64,000 nt of DNA from Rhizobiales bacterium 62-47 (GCA_001899255.1 MKVX01000018.1:807150-871149); one strand, 5' to 3'; shown: positions 1-7,707, counted from the first letter of the stretch. Program-made: numbers and translations. Notes: generated by a model not told the origin, from the sequence alone.

Positions 1-833
1 CCATTGATGGCAACGATCAATCGCGTGCCGTTCTGCACAGCGGAGCCGACCATGCCGTAGCCGCCCTCCTTGGTGTAGCCGGTCTTGAGGCCGTCCGCGC
101 CATCGAGCGTCGTCAGCAAAGGATTGCGGTTCTGCTGCCGGATCTTGTTCCAGGTAAATTCCCGCTGCCCGAACAGTTTGTAGAAGTCGGGATAGGTCTG
201 GATGATGTGGCGCGCGAGCATTGCCAGTTCGCGCACAGTCATCTTGTTGTTGGGATCGGGCAGCCCGTTCGAATTGCCGAACGTCGAGCGCGTCATACCG
301 AGTTCGCGCGCGCGCTTGGTCATCATCTCGGCGAAATTGGCCTCATTGCCCGCAATACCTTCCGCCAGGATCATGCAGGAATCGTTTCCACTCTGAATAA
401 TCGCGCCATGCAGCAGATCGTCGACCGGCACGCTGCTGTGGATGGCGGCAAACATGGTCGAGCCACCCGCGGGTGCCCCGCCCTTGCGCCAAGCATTCTC
501 GCTGACCTTGAACTCGTCGGTGAGTTTGAGTTCGCCCTGCTTGATGGCGTGAAAGACCACCTCGGCGGTCATCAGCTTCATCATGCTGGAGGGGGCACGC
601 AATTCGTCGGCGTTCTTCTCGAACAGCACGCTGCCGCTTGAAGCCTCGATCAGGATCGCGGTCGGCGCATCGGTGTTGTAGCCGCCGTCATCCTTCTTGG
701 CGCCCTGCACGCTGTTGTTGGCGGCATAGGCGACACTTCCCACGGTCAGCCCAACAGCGACAAGCCCGGCGATAGCGCCGCGCCAGCCGTGCAGCGCCGA
801 AGCCGCTAGGGACATCAATCGATCGAGCGTCAT
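1..833 (-). CDS. D-alanyl-D-alanine carboxypeptidase (PBP5 family), 3' part beyond the left edge
   Basis: Serine peptidase of the S11 family, which trims the terminal D-Ala from peptidoglycan stem peptides in the periplasm. About 277 codons are present; the C-terminus lies outside the window. A signal-anchor-like hydrophobic stretch covers residues 18-38. All three active-site motifs are visible: SxxK as SSMMK (nucleophile Ser83, Lys86), SGN at 148-150, and KTG at 250-252. The ATG at 833 is the first in-frame start after upstream stops, with a weak AGGAA about 10 bases before it. It is divergent from the epoxide hydrolase gene. Family assignment is secure; which paralogue (dacA, C, D or F) cannot be told. 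Confidence 0.93.
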   Translation of the reverse strand, partial: MTLDRLMSLAASALHGWRGAIAGLVAVGLTVGSVAYAANNSVQGAKKDDGGYNTDAPTAILIEASSGSVLFEKNADELRAPSSMMKLMTAEVVFHAIKQGELKLTDEFKVSENAWRKGGAPAGGSTMFAAIHSSVPVDDLLHGAIIQSGNDSCMILAEGIAGNEANFAEMMTKRARELGMTRSTFGNSNGLPDPNNKMTVRELAMLARHIIQTYPDFYKLFGQREFTWNKIRQQNRNPLLTTLDGADGLKTGYTKEGGYGMVGSAVQNGTRLIVAIN

Positions 834-997
834 AAGGGCAAGTTCCTGAATATCTTAGCTTAACAGTCTGGCGCGAGCCGAACAACATCACGAGCCTGCG
901 CACCTTGTAGCAGTTGTCTCGCGCGGTTGCGGCATGTTTCCATCGCCCCTATCGTACCCCTCCCCGCCGACTACGCCCGTGACGGAGCCGAATCGCG

Positions 998-1957
998 ATG
1001 CACGCTTCCCGTAGCCTCACCGCCAACGGAATCGAGATGTTTATCCGCGAAGCCGGCCAAGGGCCGCTTGTGCTGCTGTGCCACGGCTGGCCGGAACTAT
1101 CCTATTCATGGCGGCATCAGATTGAACCCATCGCGGCCTCGGGCTTTCACGTCGTCGCGCCCGACATGCGTGGTTTTGGCCAGACCAGCGCCCCGGCCGA
1201 GGTCGCCGCCTACAGCATTTTCGATATGGTCGGCGACATGGTGGCGCTGGTATCGGCGCTCGGTGAAAAGCGGGCCGTTATTGTCGGTCACGACTGGGGC
1301 GCGCCGGTGGCGTGGCACGCAGCGCTGTTTCGGCCGGATATCTTCACGGCGGTTGCCGGTCTCAGCGTCCCGCCGCCGTTCCGTGGTCGTGGCCGGCCGC
1401 TGGAGACCTTGCACAAGGACGGCATCGACAATTTCTATTGGCAGTACTTCCAGACACCCCGCGTCGCCGAGGCTGAATTCGAGCGAGATGTCGCCTTTAC
1501 CATGCGGGCAGTCGTGGCGCGCGGATTTTCGGACCCGGAGGCGTCGCTGTTCGTCCAACCCGGTAAAGGCTTTCTGGGCGATCCGGCGAGCGACCGGGCG
1601 CTGCCGGACTGGATCACAGAGGACGAACTCTCGGTGTTCACGGAGGCCTACCGCAAGTCGGGTTTCCGTGGTGGCTTGAACTGGTATCGTAACATCGACC
1701 GCAATTGGGATCTGACGGCGCCGTGGCAAGGCGCGAAGATCCATCAGCCGTCGCTCTTCATCGCGGGCGCGAACGATTCCGTCATCAAGGGCCTGATCGG
1801 CGCCAAACGCGTGCTCGACATGGAGCGCGTGCTTCCGAACCTGACGCGAAAGCTGATTGTCGAGGGCGCCGGGCACTGGATTCAGCAGGAGCGTCCCGCG
1901 GAAGTAAATGCGGCTTTGCTTGAATTTCTGAAGACGGTCAGCGCCGCGCGAACGTAA
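998..1957 (+). CDS. alpha/beta hydrolase, soluble epoxide hydrolase type
   Basis: A 319-residue alpha/beta-hydrolase. The HGWPE oxyanion motif lies at residues 29-33, the nucleophile Asp99 in GHDWGA, a likely acid Asp260 in GAND, and the catalytic base His293 in GAGHW. An Asp nucleophile followed by Trp, together with cap-domain tyrosines (for example in WYRN), is typical of epoxide hydrolases that open epoxides to diols; haloalkane dehalogenases share the fold and cannot be fully excluded. It is probably cytosolic, since no signal peptide is seen. It stands alone, with its 3' end facing the 3' end of the rlpA-like gene 10 bases away. Confidence 0.88.
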   Translation: MHASRSLTANGIEMFIREAGQGPLVLLCHGWPELSYSWRHQIEPIAASGFHVVAPDMRGFGQTSAPAEVAAYSIFDMVGDMVALVSALGEKRAVIVGHDWGAPVAWHAALFRPDIFTAVAGLSVPPPFRGRGRPLETLHKDGIDNFYWQYFQTPRVAEAEFERDVAFTMRAVVARGFSDPEASLFVQPGKGFLGDPASDRALPDWITEDELSVFTEAYRKSGFRGGLNWYRNIDRNWDLTAPWQGAKIHQPSLFIAGANDSVIKGLIGAKRVLDMERVLPNLTRKLIVEGAGHWIQQERPAEVNAALLEFLKTVSAART

Positions 1958-1967
1958 CGCCGAACGA

Positions 1968-2906
1968 TCAATAGAGGCCGCGGCCTGCGAGCAATTCGCT
2001 CGGCCCACGACGATCGACCGGTGCGTAGGCATCGATCTGCCGAACCGGTTCGGCATAGCTACCGTCAGCCTCGTAACTGACGGCGCGCGGGTTTTCGAGC
2101 ACGCGCCCATCCGAGCGGCGGCTGCGGGCGGATGACATCTCCGAAGTCGCACCGATCGAAGCGACATCTGCTGCCGTATTGCCGAGCGTATAAGGTCGCT
2201 CCTGCGGCATCGGAACGTCAGCCCGCACGGCATGAGCCGAGGCGGTCAGTTCCGGTACAAACGGCCGCGCCGATGCAATTCGCACCGTTGACGGCGACGG
2301 CGCAGGTTCGCCGGTCCGCAACGTGGCCATCAATTGGCGGTCGTCCGATCCTTCCAACGGCGCGCGGCCAACGTACTCGACCCGAACGCGTGCGACACCG
2401 TTGCCATGGAAATCGAGCAGCTGCGCCGCACGATGAGACACGTCGATCACGCGGTTGCCATGGTAGGGCCCGCGATCGTTGACCCGCACCACGAGCGACT
2501 TGCCATTGCTGAGATTCGTCACCCGCGCATAGGACGGCATCGGCAAGGTCGGATGCGCCGCGGTGAGCGACGTCATGTCGAACACCTCGCCATTCGCGGT
2601 GCGCCGGCCATGGAAGTCGTCGCCGTACCACGACGCCAGACCATCCTGCCGATAGTGTGGATTTTCCTCGGGCACATAAACGCGCCCGGCGACTGTGTAG
2701 GGCTTGCCGACACGGTAGGTTCCGCCGCCCTTTGGCACCGCCTCACCGAAACCGACGACACGCGGGCTGCTGGAGACGCCGTACTTGGGGTCCACTTTGC
2801 TTGCGAACTTGCCGGACGACGCGCAATTCGCCAGCAGCAGGCAAGCGCCCAAAGCCGTGGCGGTCCGTGCCGCATAAACGAAAGTGGCTGACCTGCGAAT
2901 CCCCAT
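1968..2906 (-). CDS. rlpA: RlpA-like septal ring lipoprotein with double-psi beta-barrel
   Basis: A 312-residue protein beginning MGIRRS, with a hydrophobic signal and a lipobox LLANC placing the lipidated Cys at residue 28. The RlpA double-psi beta-barrel spans about residues 90-180 (start GLASWYG, then the conserved RVNDRGPY and the DVSHRAA stretch). In this family the domain can act as a lytic transglycosylase on naked glycan strands at the septum. No C-terminal SPOR domain is visible; the last 100 residues look disordered. An open frame extends further upstream to 3014, but the ATG at 2906 is preferred because it puts the lipobox in the correct place and has GGGG just upstream. Confidence 0.88.
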   Translation of the reverse strand: MGIRRSATFVYAARTATALGACLLLANCASSGKFASKVDPKYGVSSSPRVVGFGEAVPKGGGTYRVGKPYTVAGRVYVPEENPHYRQDGLASWYGDDFHGRRTANGEVFDMTSLTAAHPTLPMPSYARVTNLSNGKSLVVRVNDRGPYHGNRVIDVSHRAAQLLDFHGNGVARVRVEYVGRAPLEGSDDRQLMATLRTGEPAPSPSTVRIASARPFVPELTASAHAVRADVPMPQERPYTLGNTAADVASIGATSEMSSARSRRSDGRVLENPRAVSYEADGSYAEPVRQIDAYAPVDRRGPSELLAGRGLY

Positions 2907-3222
2907 ATGCCCCAAATACCATTGCTGCGGTCGCCTGCCCAATGATGGCCACCGCTCGCCCGATTCCCCTACCTGGCAGCATAGTTGCTCAGGTGTGAAC
3001 ATATCGAAATCCAAACACGGCGGAATTGGGGACGGCTATCGACGTGGTAAATCATTGGTTGCTTTTGCCTGGCCCTCCCGGCGGCGAGCCGCCCGCGTGG
3101 TGCGTGGTAGCAACCGCCTTTGCGTGGCTCAATTGCGCTTGACGACCCGGCCACCCACTGCCGATTGTATGTCTTTCCTGCTAACCACGGCTCGCTACAG
3201 CAATTTTGGGAGAGAAAGCGCG
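2907..3222. other. intergenic region between divergent rlpA-like and VOC genes
   Basis: This 316-base gap must hold the promoters of both divergent genes. A TTGACG at 3139-3144 could be a -35 element for the plus-strand gene, but no good -10 sits at 16-18 bases. No convincing operator, repeat or small gene was seen. Open frames crossing it lack start sites and known domains. Confidence 0.5.
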
Positions 3223-3600
3223 ATGTTCTCGCACGTTATGGTAGGCACAAACGATTTGGATCGGGCAAAGGCGTTTTACGATAAGCTGCTTGGAACGCTC
3301 GGCATTCCCCCGGCTATCGTCGACCGTCACCGCATTTTCTACCGCACCAAGACAGGCACGTTCTCGGTATCCAAGCCGATCGACGGCAAGCCCGCGACCT
3401 TCGCCAACGGCGGGACCATCGGCTTTTTGGCCAAATCGCAGGAAGATGTCGACCAATGGCATGCCACGGGTGTCGCCAATGGCGGCACCACATGCGAGGA
3501 GCCCCCGGGCATTCGCGACCCCAGCGGGATGAACCTCTATCTGGCCTATCTGCGCGATCCGGACGGCAACAAGCTCTGCGTGCTGCATCGCGTCGGGTAA
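3223..3600 (+). CDS. VOC-family (glyoxalase/bleomycin-resistance fold) protein
   Basis: A 125-residue single-domain vicinal-oxygen-chelate protein. It begins with the typical first strand and helix (MFSHVMVGTNDLDRAKAFYD) and ends with the usual DPDGNKLCVLHR strand, the normal size for one betaalphabetabetabeta pair plus its partner. Members are metal-dependent lyases, dioxygenases or binding proteins; nothing here fixes the substrate. The ATG at 3223 is preferred because it opens the domain exactly and has GGGAGAG about 10 bases upstream. The gene stands alone between oppositely oriented neighbours. Confidence 0.85.
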   Translation: MFSHVMVGTNDLDRAKAFYDKLLGTLGIPPAIVDRHRIFYRTKTGTFSVSKPIDGKPATFANGGTIGFLAKSQEDVDQWHATGVANGGTTCEEPPGIRDPSGMNLYLAYLRDPDGNKLCVLHRVG

Positions 3601-3717
3601 GGCCACGCGAATTCCAGCTGAAAAGGACAGCCTCATTATGGCCCCCGGCAGACCCGACCGGGGGCCTGATTCTGCCATGCCTGACGATTGGAAACCGTTA
3701 GCCGATTGCTCCGCTCA

Positions 3718-4050
3718 TCACGCAGCGGCGCATCGCTCGGCTGATTCCAATCGCATCGGTTTACCGCCGGGTGGATTCCGGGGACCACTTCCATCCCTTG
3801 CATCCAACGCGCAGAGCGCTTCGAGAATGTCGTCGATGAGGACCGGCGCCTTAGCCCCTGTTGGGGCGCGCAATGCGGGGCAAGATGCGATCGCTGACGC
3901 ATCCGATGCCCAAGACGCCAGGATTGCGCGCTTTTCCGAAAGGCTGAGACGAGTGTCGGCGATGACATCGCGCGGATGATCGAAGACCGTTCCGGGATGA
4001 AGAAGGGCGTTGAAATCGAAAACATTGTCATAAGCGGGCGTCGTCCGCAT
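3718..4050 (-). CDS. conserved hypothetical protein
   Basis: A 110-residue soluble protein of unknown function. It has a distinctive central block (FDHPRDVIADTRLSLSEKR, followed by AILASWASDA), which I recognise as recurring in small Bradyrhizobium-type hypothetical proteins, and an acidic helix with DDILEAL near residue 72. There is no signal peptide or membrane segment. The ATG at 4050 has a strong GGAGG six to seven bases upstream, which supports real translation. It lies downstream of hsp20 on the same strand, separated by a strong GC-rich hairpin, so co-transcription is doubtful. Confidence 0.72.
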   Translation of the reverse strand: MRTTPAYDNVFDFNALLHPGTVFDHPRDVIADTRLSLSEKRAILASWASDASAIASCPALRAPTGAKAPVLIDDILEALCALDARDGSGPRNPPGGKPMRLESAERCAAA

Positions 4051-4080
4051 CGGAGCCTCCGTTCTATGACGCTGGGTGCT

Positions 4081-4103
4081 GCCGCGCGGGCTTGCCGCGC
4101 GGC
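4081..4103 (-). terminator. GC-rich hairpin between hsp20 and the downstream hypothetical gene
   Basis: A perfect 9-bp inverted repeat (half GCCGCGCGG) with a 5-base loop lies 24 bases beyond the hsp20 stop codon on the minus strand. There is no clear T-run, so it may be a weak terminator or an mRNA-stabilising end rather than a classical intrinsic terminator. Confidence 0.4.
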
Positions 4104-4126
4104 GATTGAATTAAAGCGTTCCCGGC

Positions 4127-4579
4127 TTAAGCAGCCTTCGCGTCGATCTGAGCGACCTTGCCGGGCGTAGACCCATTGATCGCGATGCGCTTTGGCTTCA
4201 TCGCTTCCGGTATCTCGCGCTGTAATTCGATAAGCAGAAGTCCGTTCTCGAATCGGGCGTTCTTGACCTCCACGTGATCGGCCAGCGTGAACTGACGCTT
4301 GAAGTTTCGCGTCGAGATACCGCGATGGAGGAAGGTTTTTTCCTCCCTCTCTGCCTTTTTCCCCTCGAGGGTCAGGACGTTTTGCTCCGCGGTCAACGCC
4401 ACCTCGTCCGGCGTAAATCCAGCCAGCGCCACCGAGATCTGGAAGCGGTTTTCGTCGAGCCGTTCGATGTTGTAGGGGGGAAAACTCTCTTCCGCGGTCC
4501 GTTGGACCTCGTCGAGAACGTTGAACAGGTGGTCGAATCCGATCGTCGACCTCCACAGGGGCGTCCAATCATACCTCAT
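4127..4579 (-). CDS. small heat shock protein, Hsp20/alpha-crystallin family
   Basis: A 150-residue ATP-independent holdase chaperone. The alpha-crystallin domain covers about residues 38-130 and contains the family signatures: SVALAGFTPDEV, then LEGKK and FLHRGIS, and the closing GLLLIEL (A-x-x-x-n-G-v-L motif in the variant FENGLLLIEL). The N-terminus MRYDWTPLWRSTIGFDHLF matches class A rhizobial small heat shock proteins. The ATG at 4579 is chosen because AGGAGGA lies seven bases upstream; the TTG two codons earlier would overlap that site. Expression is probably controlled by a ROSE RNA thermometer in the leader. Confidence 0.95.
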   Translation of the reverse strand: MRYDWTPLWRSTIGFDHLFNVLDEVQRTAEESFPPYNIERLDENRFQISVALAGFTPDEVALTAEQNVLTLEGKKAEREEKTFLHRGISTRNFKRQFTLADHVEVKNARFENGLLLIELQREIPEAMKPKRIAINGSTPGKVAQIDAKAA

Positions 4580-4690
4580 AGCCAAATCCTCCTAAGAGCA
4601 AGATGGGTACGAGCCGGCGCCGGACACCTGCCGGCGCCCGCCTCAAACGACGGAGCCCAAAGGCGCTCCGTACCGCAACGTGTGCGGCGA
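4580..4690 (-). promoter_or_regulatory. ROSE-type RNA thermometer in the hsp20 leader
   Basis: The minus-strand leader ends with TTGCTCTTAGGAGGAT directly before the ATG. This closely resembles the final hairpin of Bradyrhizobium ROSE elements, in which a UYGCU motif (here TTGCT, 4601-4597) pairs imperfectly with the Shine-Dalgarno AGGAGGA (4593-4587). Further upstream are GC-rich inverted repeats (GGAGCGCCTTTGGGCTCC and GGGCGCCGGCAGGTGTCCG), fitting the upstream stem-loops. In known ROSE elements, the site is closed at growth temperature and melts on heat shock. Assignment is by motif and context; no folding was computed. Confidence 0.85.
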
Positions 4691-4698
4691 GCATTAGA

Positions 4699-4724
4699 AT
4701 TATGACCCCGCAAAAAAGTTCAAG
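4699..4724 (-). promoter_or_regulatory. probable heat-shock promoter for hsp20
   Basis: CTTGAAC (4724-4718) is followed after 13 bases by CATAAT (4704-4699). The CTTGAA box and CAT-containing -10 with this short gap resemble sigma-32 (RpoH) promoters; a sigma-70 reading with a later -10 (TCTAAT) is also possible. It lies just upstream of the ROSE leader. Confidence 0.5.
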
Positions 4725-4806
4725 AGGGGTATGACGATTTTTTTGCACGGGCACGCAGACGTTCGATGAAGGATTGAACAGCCGCAAAAGTCAGCCGGAG
4801 AAGAAA

Positions 4807-4947
4807 TTGGCCTCCGCAATTACGCCGACGGAACACGCACACATCGAGCAAAAACTGCGGCAGCTCGACACAGCCCGCAGCATCAACGACTGGCTTACCT
4901 CACCTGGATTGAAGTCGCCGGAGCAGGCGTTCGGGCGACGACACTAA
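4807..4947 (+). CDS. possible small protein, 46 residues (TTG start)
   Basis: An open frame beginning at a TTG with GGAG eight bases upstream encodes a 46-residue hydrophilic peptide rich in charged helix-forming residues (EHAHIEQKLRQLDTARSIND), ending GRRH. No family was recognised. The frame is open upstream to 4735, so a longer TTG-started version of 57 residues is possible. It lies between hsp20 and the DUF3606 gene. Coding status is uncertain; the only support is the plausible ribosome-binding site and natural-looking amino-acid composition. Confidence 0.28.
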   Translation: MASAITPTEHAHIEQKLRQLDTARSINDWLTSPGLKSPEQAFGRRH

Positions 4948-5124
4948 TTCGGCCCGAGCACGTCTGCATTTTGCGGAGGATGCCAGGGGACTGCTTCGGG
5001 GCCACGGAACAAAACTGATCGCGCGGCGGTTGAACCGGCGCCTCGTTCGGGGCAACGGATGGCGTGGACACCTCTCCCCACCCTCCGCCAACCGCACTTT
5101 TCGCAACCGCAAAGTGAGTCGACC

Positions 5125-5301
5125 ATGAGCGACGACAAGACAAAAGTGGGTCAGCAGGACCGCAGCCGGATCAACATGAATGAAGATTACGAGGTTCGAT
5201 ACTGGACCAAACATCTCGGCGTGACCCGCGACGAACTTGAACGGGCTGTCGGCAAGGTCGGCAACGCCGCCGCTGCGGTTCGAAAAGAACTCGGAAAATA
5301 G
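5125..5301 (+). CDS. DUF3606 domain protein
   Basis: A 58-residue small soluble protein nearly filled by a DUF3606 domain: DKTKVGQQDRSRINMNED, then YEVRYWTKHLGV and a closing GNAAAAVRKELGK. The family is common in rhizobia and other alphaproteobacteria, with no established biochemical role; the helix-turn-helix-like layout has suggested nucleic-acid contact but this is unproven. The ATG at 5125 is preferred to an upstream in-frame ATG at 5059 because it begins the domain and has a GTGAG about eight bases before it. Confidence 0.85.
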   Translation: MSDDKTKVGQQDRSRINMNEDYEVRYWTKHLGVTRDELERAVGKVGNAAAAVRKELGK

Positions 5302-5407
5302 CGCCGGGTTTAAGCCGCTTTGAAAATCACTTCCGGGCCGATGAGCCTATAAAATCCTCGTCCACTGGAACGCCTTCTCGATCGCAGCAACGCGTCCAAC
5401 GAAGACT

Positions 5408-5638
5408 TTGCTTCCTTCGGTTCGGGTCATGTCGGGGACCAAACGAACTCGGCGCTTCTTGCCGCTTGCTGCCCTACTGCACACGAGCCGATTGCTCGCG
5501 TTCGGCGTGGATATAGTCCCGTTTCGGAAGGGCTCGCGCACGCCAGAGCCAGATATCACGTTGCGTATCCATGCTCACCTCTTTAGGAAGGACGGCAGCA
5601 AGGCTGCGGCGGCGATCAATGCAGCTTTCAACGGTTAG
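5408..5638 (+). pseudogene. decayed tyrosine recombinase (integrase), C-terminal remnant
   Basis: Only the last 70 or so residues of a phage/island-type tyrosine recombinase can be recognised. LLAFGVDIV and DITLRIHAHLFRKD match the usual end of these enzymes, as does the AAAAINAAF tail. Between them, the expected SKRLGHAS segment appears only in the +1 frame (VSEGLAHA), so two compensating frameshifts have occurred. The catalytic Arg of the RHT motif reads LHT. The N-terminal two-thirds is missing. It ends 72 bases before tRNA-Ser, a common integration target, but on the 5' side of the tRNA, which is unusual for a simple integration scar. Confidence 0.75.
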
Positions 5639-5709
5639 GGTGCCGATCCGGTGCCAACTTTGCAGTTTGTTCTTTTGGAACAGCACCTAAACCATTGATT
5701 TTGCTGAAC

Positions 5710-5799
5710 GGAAGGGTGGCCGAGTGGTTTAAGGCACCGGTCTTGAAAACCGGCGTGCCTGCAAGGGTACCGTGGGTTCGAATCCCACCCCTTCCGCCA
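5710..5799 (+). tRNA. tRNA-Ser (anticodon UGA)
   Basis: A complete 90-base tRNA with the long variable arm of class II. The acceptor GGAAGGG pairs with CCCTTCC, the anticodon loop is CTTGAAA (anticodon TGA, reads UCN codons), the T arm contains GGTTCGAATCC, and the 3' CCA is encoded. Confidence 0.98.
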
Positions 5800-6080
5800 T
5801 GACCATCAACTATCTATGTGATTTTACTAATAAATATGAGTTTTAGGAGATTGATCCTAGTCTCATTCCTCGCCGATGCACCAATGCTGAGCCCTACCAC
5901 CTCGCGATGGCCGGCCCTCGATGCGAGTCAGAATAATGGGTTGAGACGATCCACTGGCGCATCGAAAGGCGACTACAAAGGCGCCGCTCCGTCCACCGCG
6001 GCAGGATGCTCCGGCGAGTGCGAAAAATTGACCTATGTATCATTGTTATTGCAATACCAGTGAAGCGCGTATTCGACGAA
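5800..6080. other. intergenic region downstream of tRNA-Ser, no gene supported
   Basis: The stretch between tRNA-Ser and the inverted repeat at 6081 is less GC-rich than its surroundings. An 81-codon open frame at 5818-6063 has no ribosome-binding site, domain or convincing composition. No second copy of the tRNA 3' end (an attachment-site repeat) was found here or elsewhere in the window. Confidence 0.5.
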
Positions 6081-6107
6081 ATTACTGGCCAAAACTTGGC
6101 CAGTAAT
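6081..6107 (-). terminator. perfect 12-bp inverted repeat after the haem-barrel gene
   Basis: ATTACTGGCCAA and its exact complement are separated by 3 bases. The repeat starts 21 bases beyond the stop codon of the minus-strand gene and on that strand is followed by TTTCG, so a terminator is the simplest reading. Its exact symmetry also fits an operator or a mobile-element end. Confidence 0.55.
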
Positions 6108-6128
6108 AAGAAAGACAGCGGTTATCGT

Positions 6129-6833
6129 TCAGGCATTCTCGGCGCTGGGGTGATAGCGCTTGACGCGATGTAGAGTGTTCTTGTCGGTGTGATGCATTTC
6201 CCCGCGGGTCGCGGCGAGTTTCAAGAGCAGATCAGACACGTAGCTAAAAGTGCCGTCGTCGTTAATCGTGAAGGTGCTCTGGAAGTCGCGGATTTCAGCG
6301 CGCTCCAAGAGGTACTTATTTTGCAGCACGCCGTAGTGCGCCTCACCGGGTCTAGCGTTGAAGGTTAAGACCTTGTCGTGCGGTTTAGCGCTGCTGCCTG
6401 CGAGTATCGCGATGCCGCGACCGAAGACGACGGTGCGCATGATTTCGCCGTGCGCCTTGTCCCATAGAAGAAATCCAAGTTCATCGTGAAAGGGATCCAT
6501 CGCTTCCTCGCCATGGCGCCACGCGGTCATGCCATAGTTGAGGCCCCACAATTCCTGGCGCCCATTCTCCTGGATCGGAATCGGCTTGAACCAGGCTTTC
6601 TCGAAGTATGTGGTTTCGCTCGTCTCGTCATCCTTGTTGTGGTACGACAGATCAACCCCTCCGTCGCCTTCCCATTCGCCCACCAATGGCGTAAGCGGCC
6701 CCAACTTCTGGGGCCCCGACAATCTCGCCAACTTCGTCTCCTTCACATTTGATGAAACTGAGGGCCGCCTGATTCCTCGGGCATCCCCAGGTCCCGTTAT
6801 CAAACCATTTTGGGCACGAAGGCGAGCCGACAT
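6129..6833 (-). CDS. haem-binding beta-barrel (nitrobindin-like, FABP-fold) protein
   Basis: A 234-residue protein with the nitrobindin signature GxWxGxG (GEWEGDG, after LGPLTPLV) at about residue 52, followed by alternating strands typical of a small antiparallel barrel. A near-C-terminal His (RVKRYHPS) could be a haem ligand, as in nitrobindins, which bind ferric haem and handle nitric oxide or peroxynitrite. The conserved domain begins near residue 40; the first 30 residues are atypical, and the start at 6833 has no clear ribosome-binding site, so the true start may be internal (for example a GTG at Val30). It sits alone in the accessory stretch. Confidence 0.75.
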   Translation of the reverse strand: MSARLRAQNGLITGPGDARGIRRPSVSSNVKETKLARLSGPQKLGPLTPLVGEWEGDGGVDLSYHNKDDETSETTYFEKAWFKPIPIQENGRQELWGLNYGMTAWRHGEEAMDPFHDELGFLLWDKAHGEIMRTVVFGRGIAILAGSSAKPHDKVLTFNARPGEAHYGVLQNKYLLERAEIRDFQSTFTINDDGTFSYVSDLLLKLAATRGEMHHTDKNTLHRVKRYHPSAENA

Positions 6834-7026
6834 AACGGAGGATCGACCTCACTCCTTCTTGGTGCTAACCAGTAGACTTGCTTGATATGACTAGCGCCTA
6901 GACGACTGGCTTCGTCTTTAGGACGATTTGCCTGCCGGCCGGAGGCAATTCGTAGGCTTGTGGAATTTTCCTTAAGGACTAACAGTTGGACAACAACTTT
7001 TAGATCGAAGAACATTTCTCGGATCA

Positions 7027-7311
7027 ATGCAGGACATCAAGCTGTACATCGATAAACTTCACGCGGATGCAGAATCCTGCGCGATGATCGGCCAAACCGC
7101 CTCTAACGAAGCAAAGCGCAAAGTGTTCGCGGCTCTGGCCGATACGTATCGAAAGCTTGCGACCGAGATGGAGCGGATTGCCGCGGCGTACGCCACCCTC
7201 GATGAAGAACGCGAAAAGACATTGCTCCGCTTGCTCGGTGGCGCGGCTGATCCGATGGAAAGCTTAGCTGAGATAGCCAAAGCGCTTAGCTTGGCCACAT
7301 CGAAAACGTAG
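7027..7311 (+). CDS. small helical hypothetical protein
   Basis: A 94-residue, strongly charged, probably all-helical protein (ASNEAKRKVFAALADTYRKL, ATEMERIAAAYA). It resembles short Bradyrhizobium-type hypothetical proteins of similar size, but I know of no assigned function. It has no signal peptide, membrane segment or cysteine pair; it has a single cysteine. The ATG at 7027 lacks a strong Shine-Dalgarno. It is unlinked to any operon and flanked by the haem-barrel gene (divergent) and a truncated porin-like gene (convergent). Confidence 0.6.
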   Translation: MQDIKLYIDKLHADAESCAMIGQTASNEAKRKVFAALADTYRKLATEMERIAAAYATLDEEREKTLLRLLGGAADPMESLAEIAKALSLATSKT

Positions 7312-7420
7312 CTGCGTTATCTGCGAGCGGGGTGAGACTGCCGAATAACCTCTGAATCCCACGTCGCCCCCTCCGCGACCTGATGGACCGGCAAATGCGG
7401 CAGCGGTTTTTACCGTTGGC

Positions 7421-7699
7421 TTATTTGATGCCTGCGGGTAGCGGCGGCGGTGGCGCGGATACCGCGAACGTCAACCAAGTGTTCCAGCCCTTGGCGCGGT
7501 TCTGCGCATCGAATTCCCAATAGCCTTTCAGATTGAGCACGCCCTGCATCTCGCCGACCGGAAAGATGTAACCGAGTTGCGGACCGATGGCTTCGACACG
7601 CGACTTGAAGGGACCAAGCTTGGCGCCCGATCCGCTATCGCCGGTCAGTTGATTATAGGCGTAACCCACCGCTCCGACGCCAATCGCCTTCTGCCGCTC
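7421..7699 (-). pseudogene. C-terminal fragment of SphA/COG4313-type outer membrane protein
   Basis: About 92 residues (ERQKAIGVGAVGYAYNQLTG onward, including LGPFKSRVEAIGPQLGYIFP and LNLKGYWEFDAQ) match the last third of the outer-membrane channel family often annotated as SphA or phenol-degradation-type transporter. Signal peptide and N-terminal strands are missing. The coding similarity stops at 7699, a few bases from where a truncated AraC gene begins on the other strand, so both appear cut at one junction. The longer open frame upstream reads antisense to the AraC fragment and is not coding. Confidence 0.75.
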
Positions 7700-7707
7700 C
7701 TTGGCAG

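Noticed and set aside
1106..2233. Minus-strand open frame of 375 codons over the epoxide hydrolase and the end of the rlpA-like gene
   Set aside because: It runs across two real genes in different frames, is rich in Arg/Pro, and has no start signal or domain.
3139..3170. Sigma-70 promoter for the VOC gene
   Set aside because: TTGACG has no good -10 at the usual distance, so it is mentioned only within the intergenic entry.
5818..6063. Open frame of 81 codons after tRNA-Ser
   Set aside because: No ribosome-binding site, no family, and an amino-acid mix unlike coding sequence; kept as an empty intergenic region.
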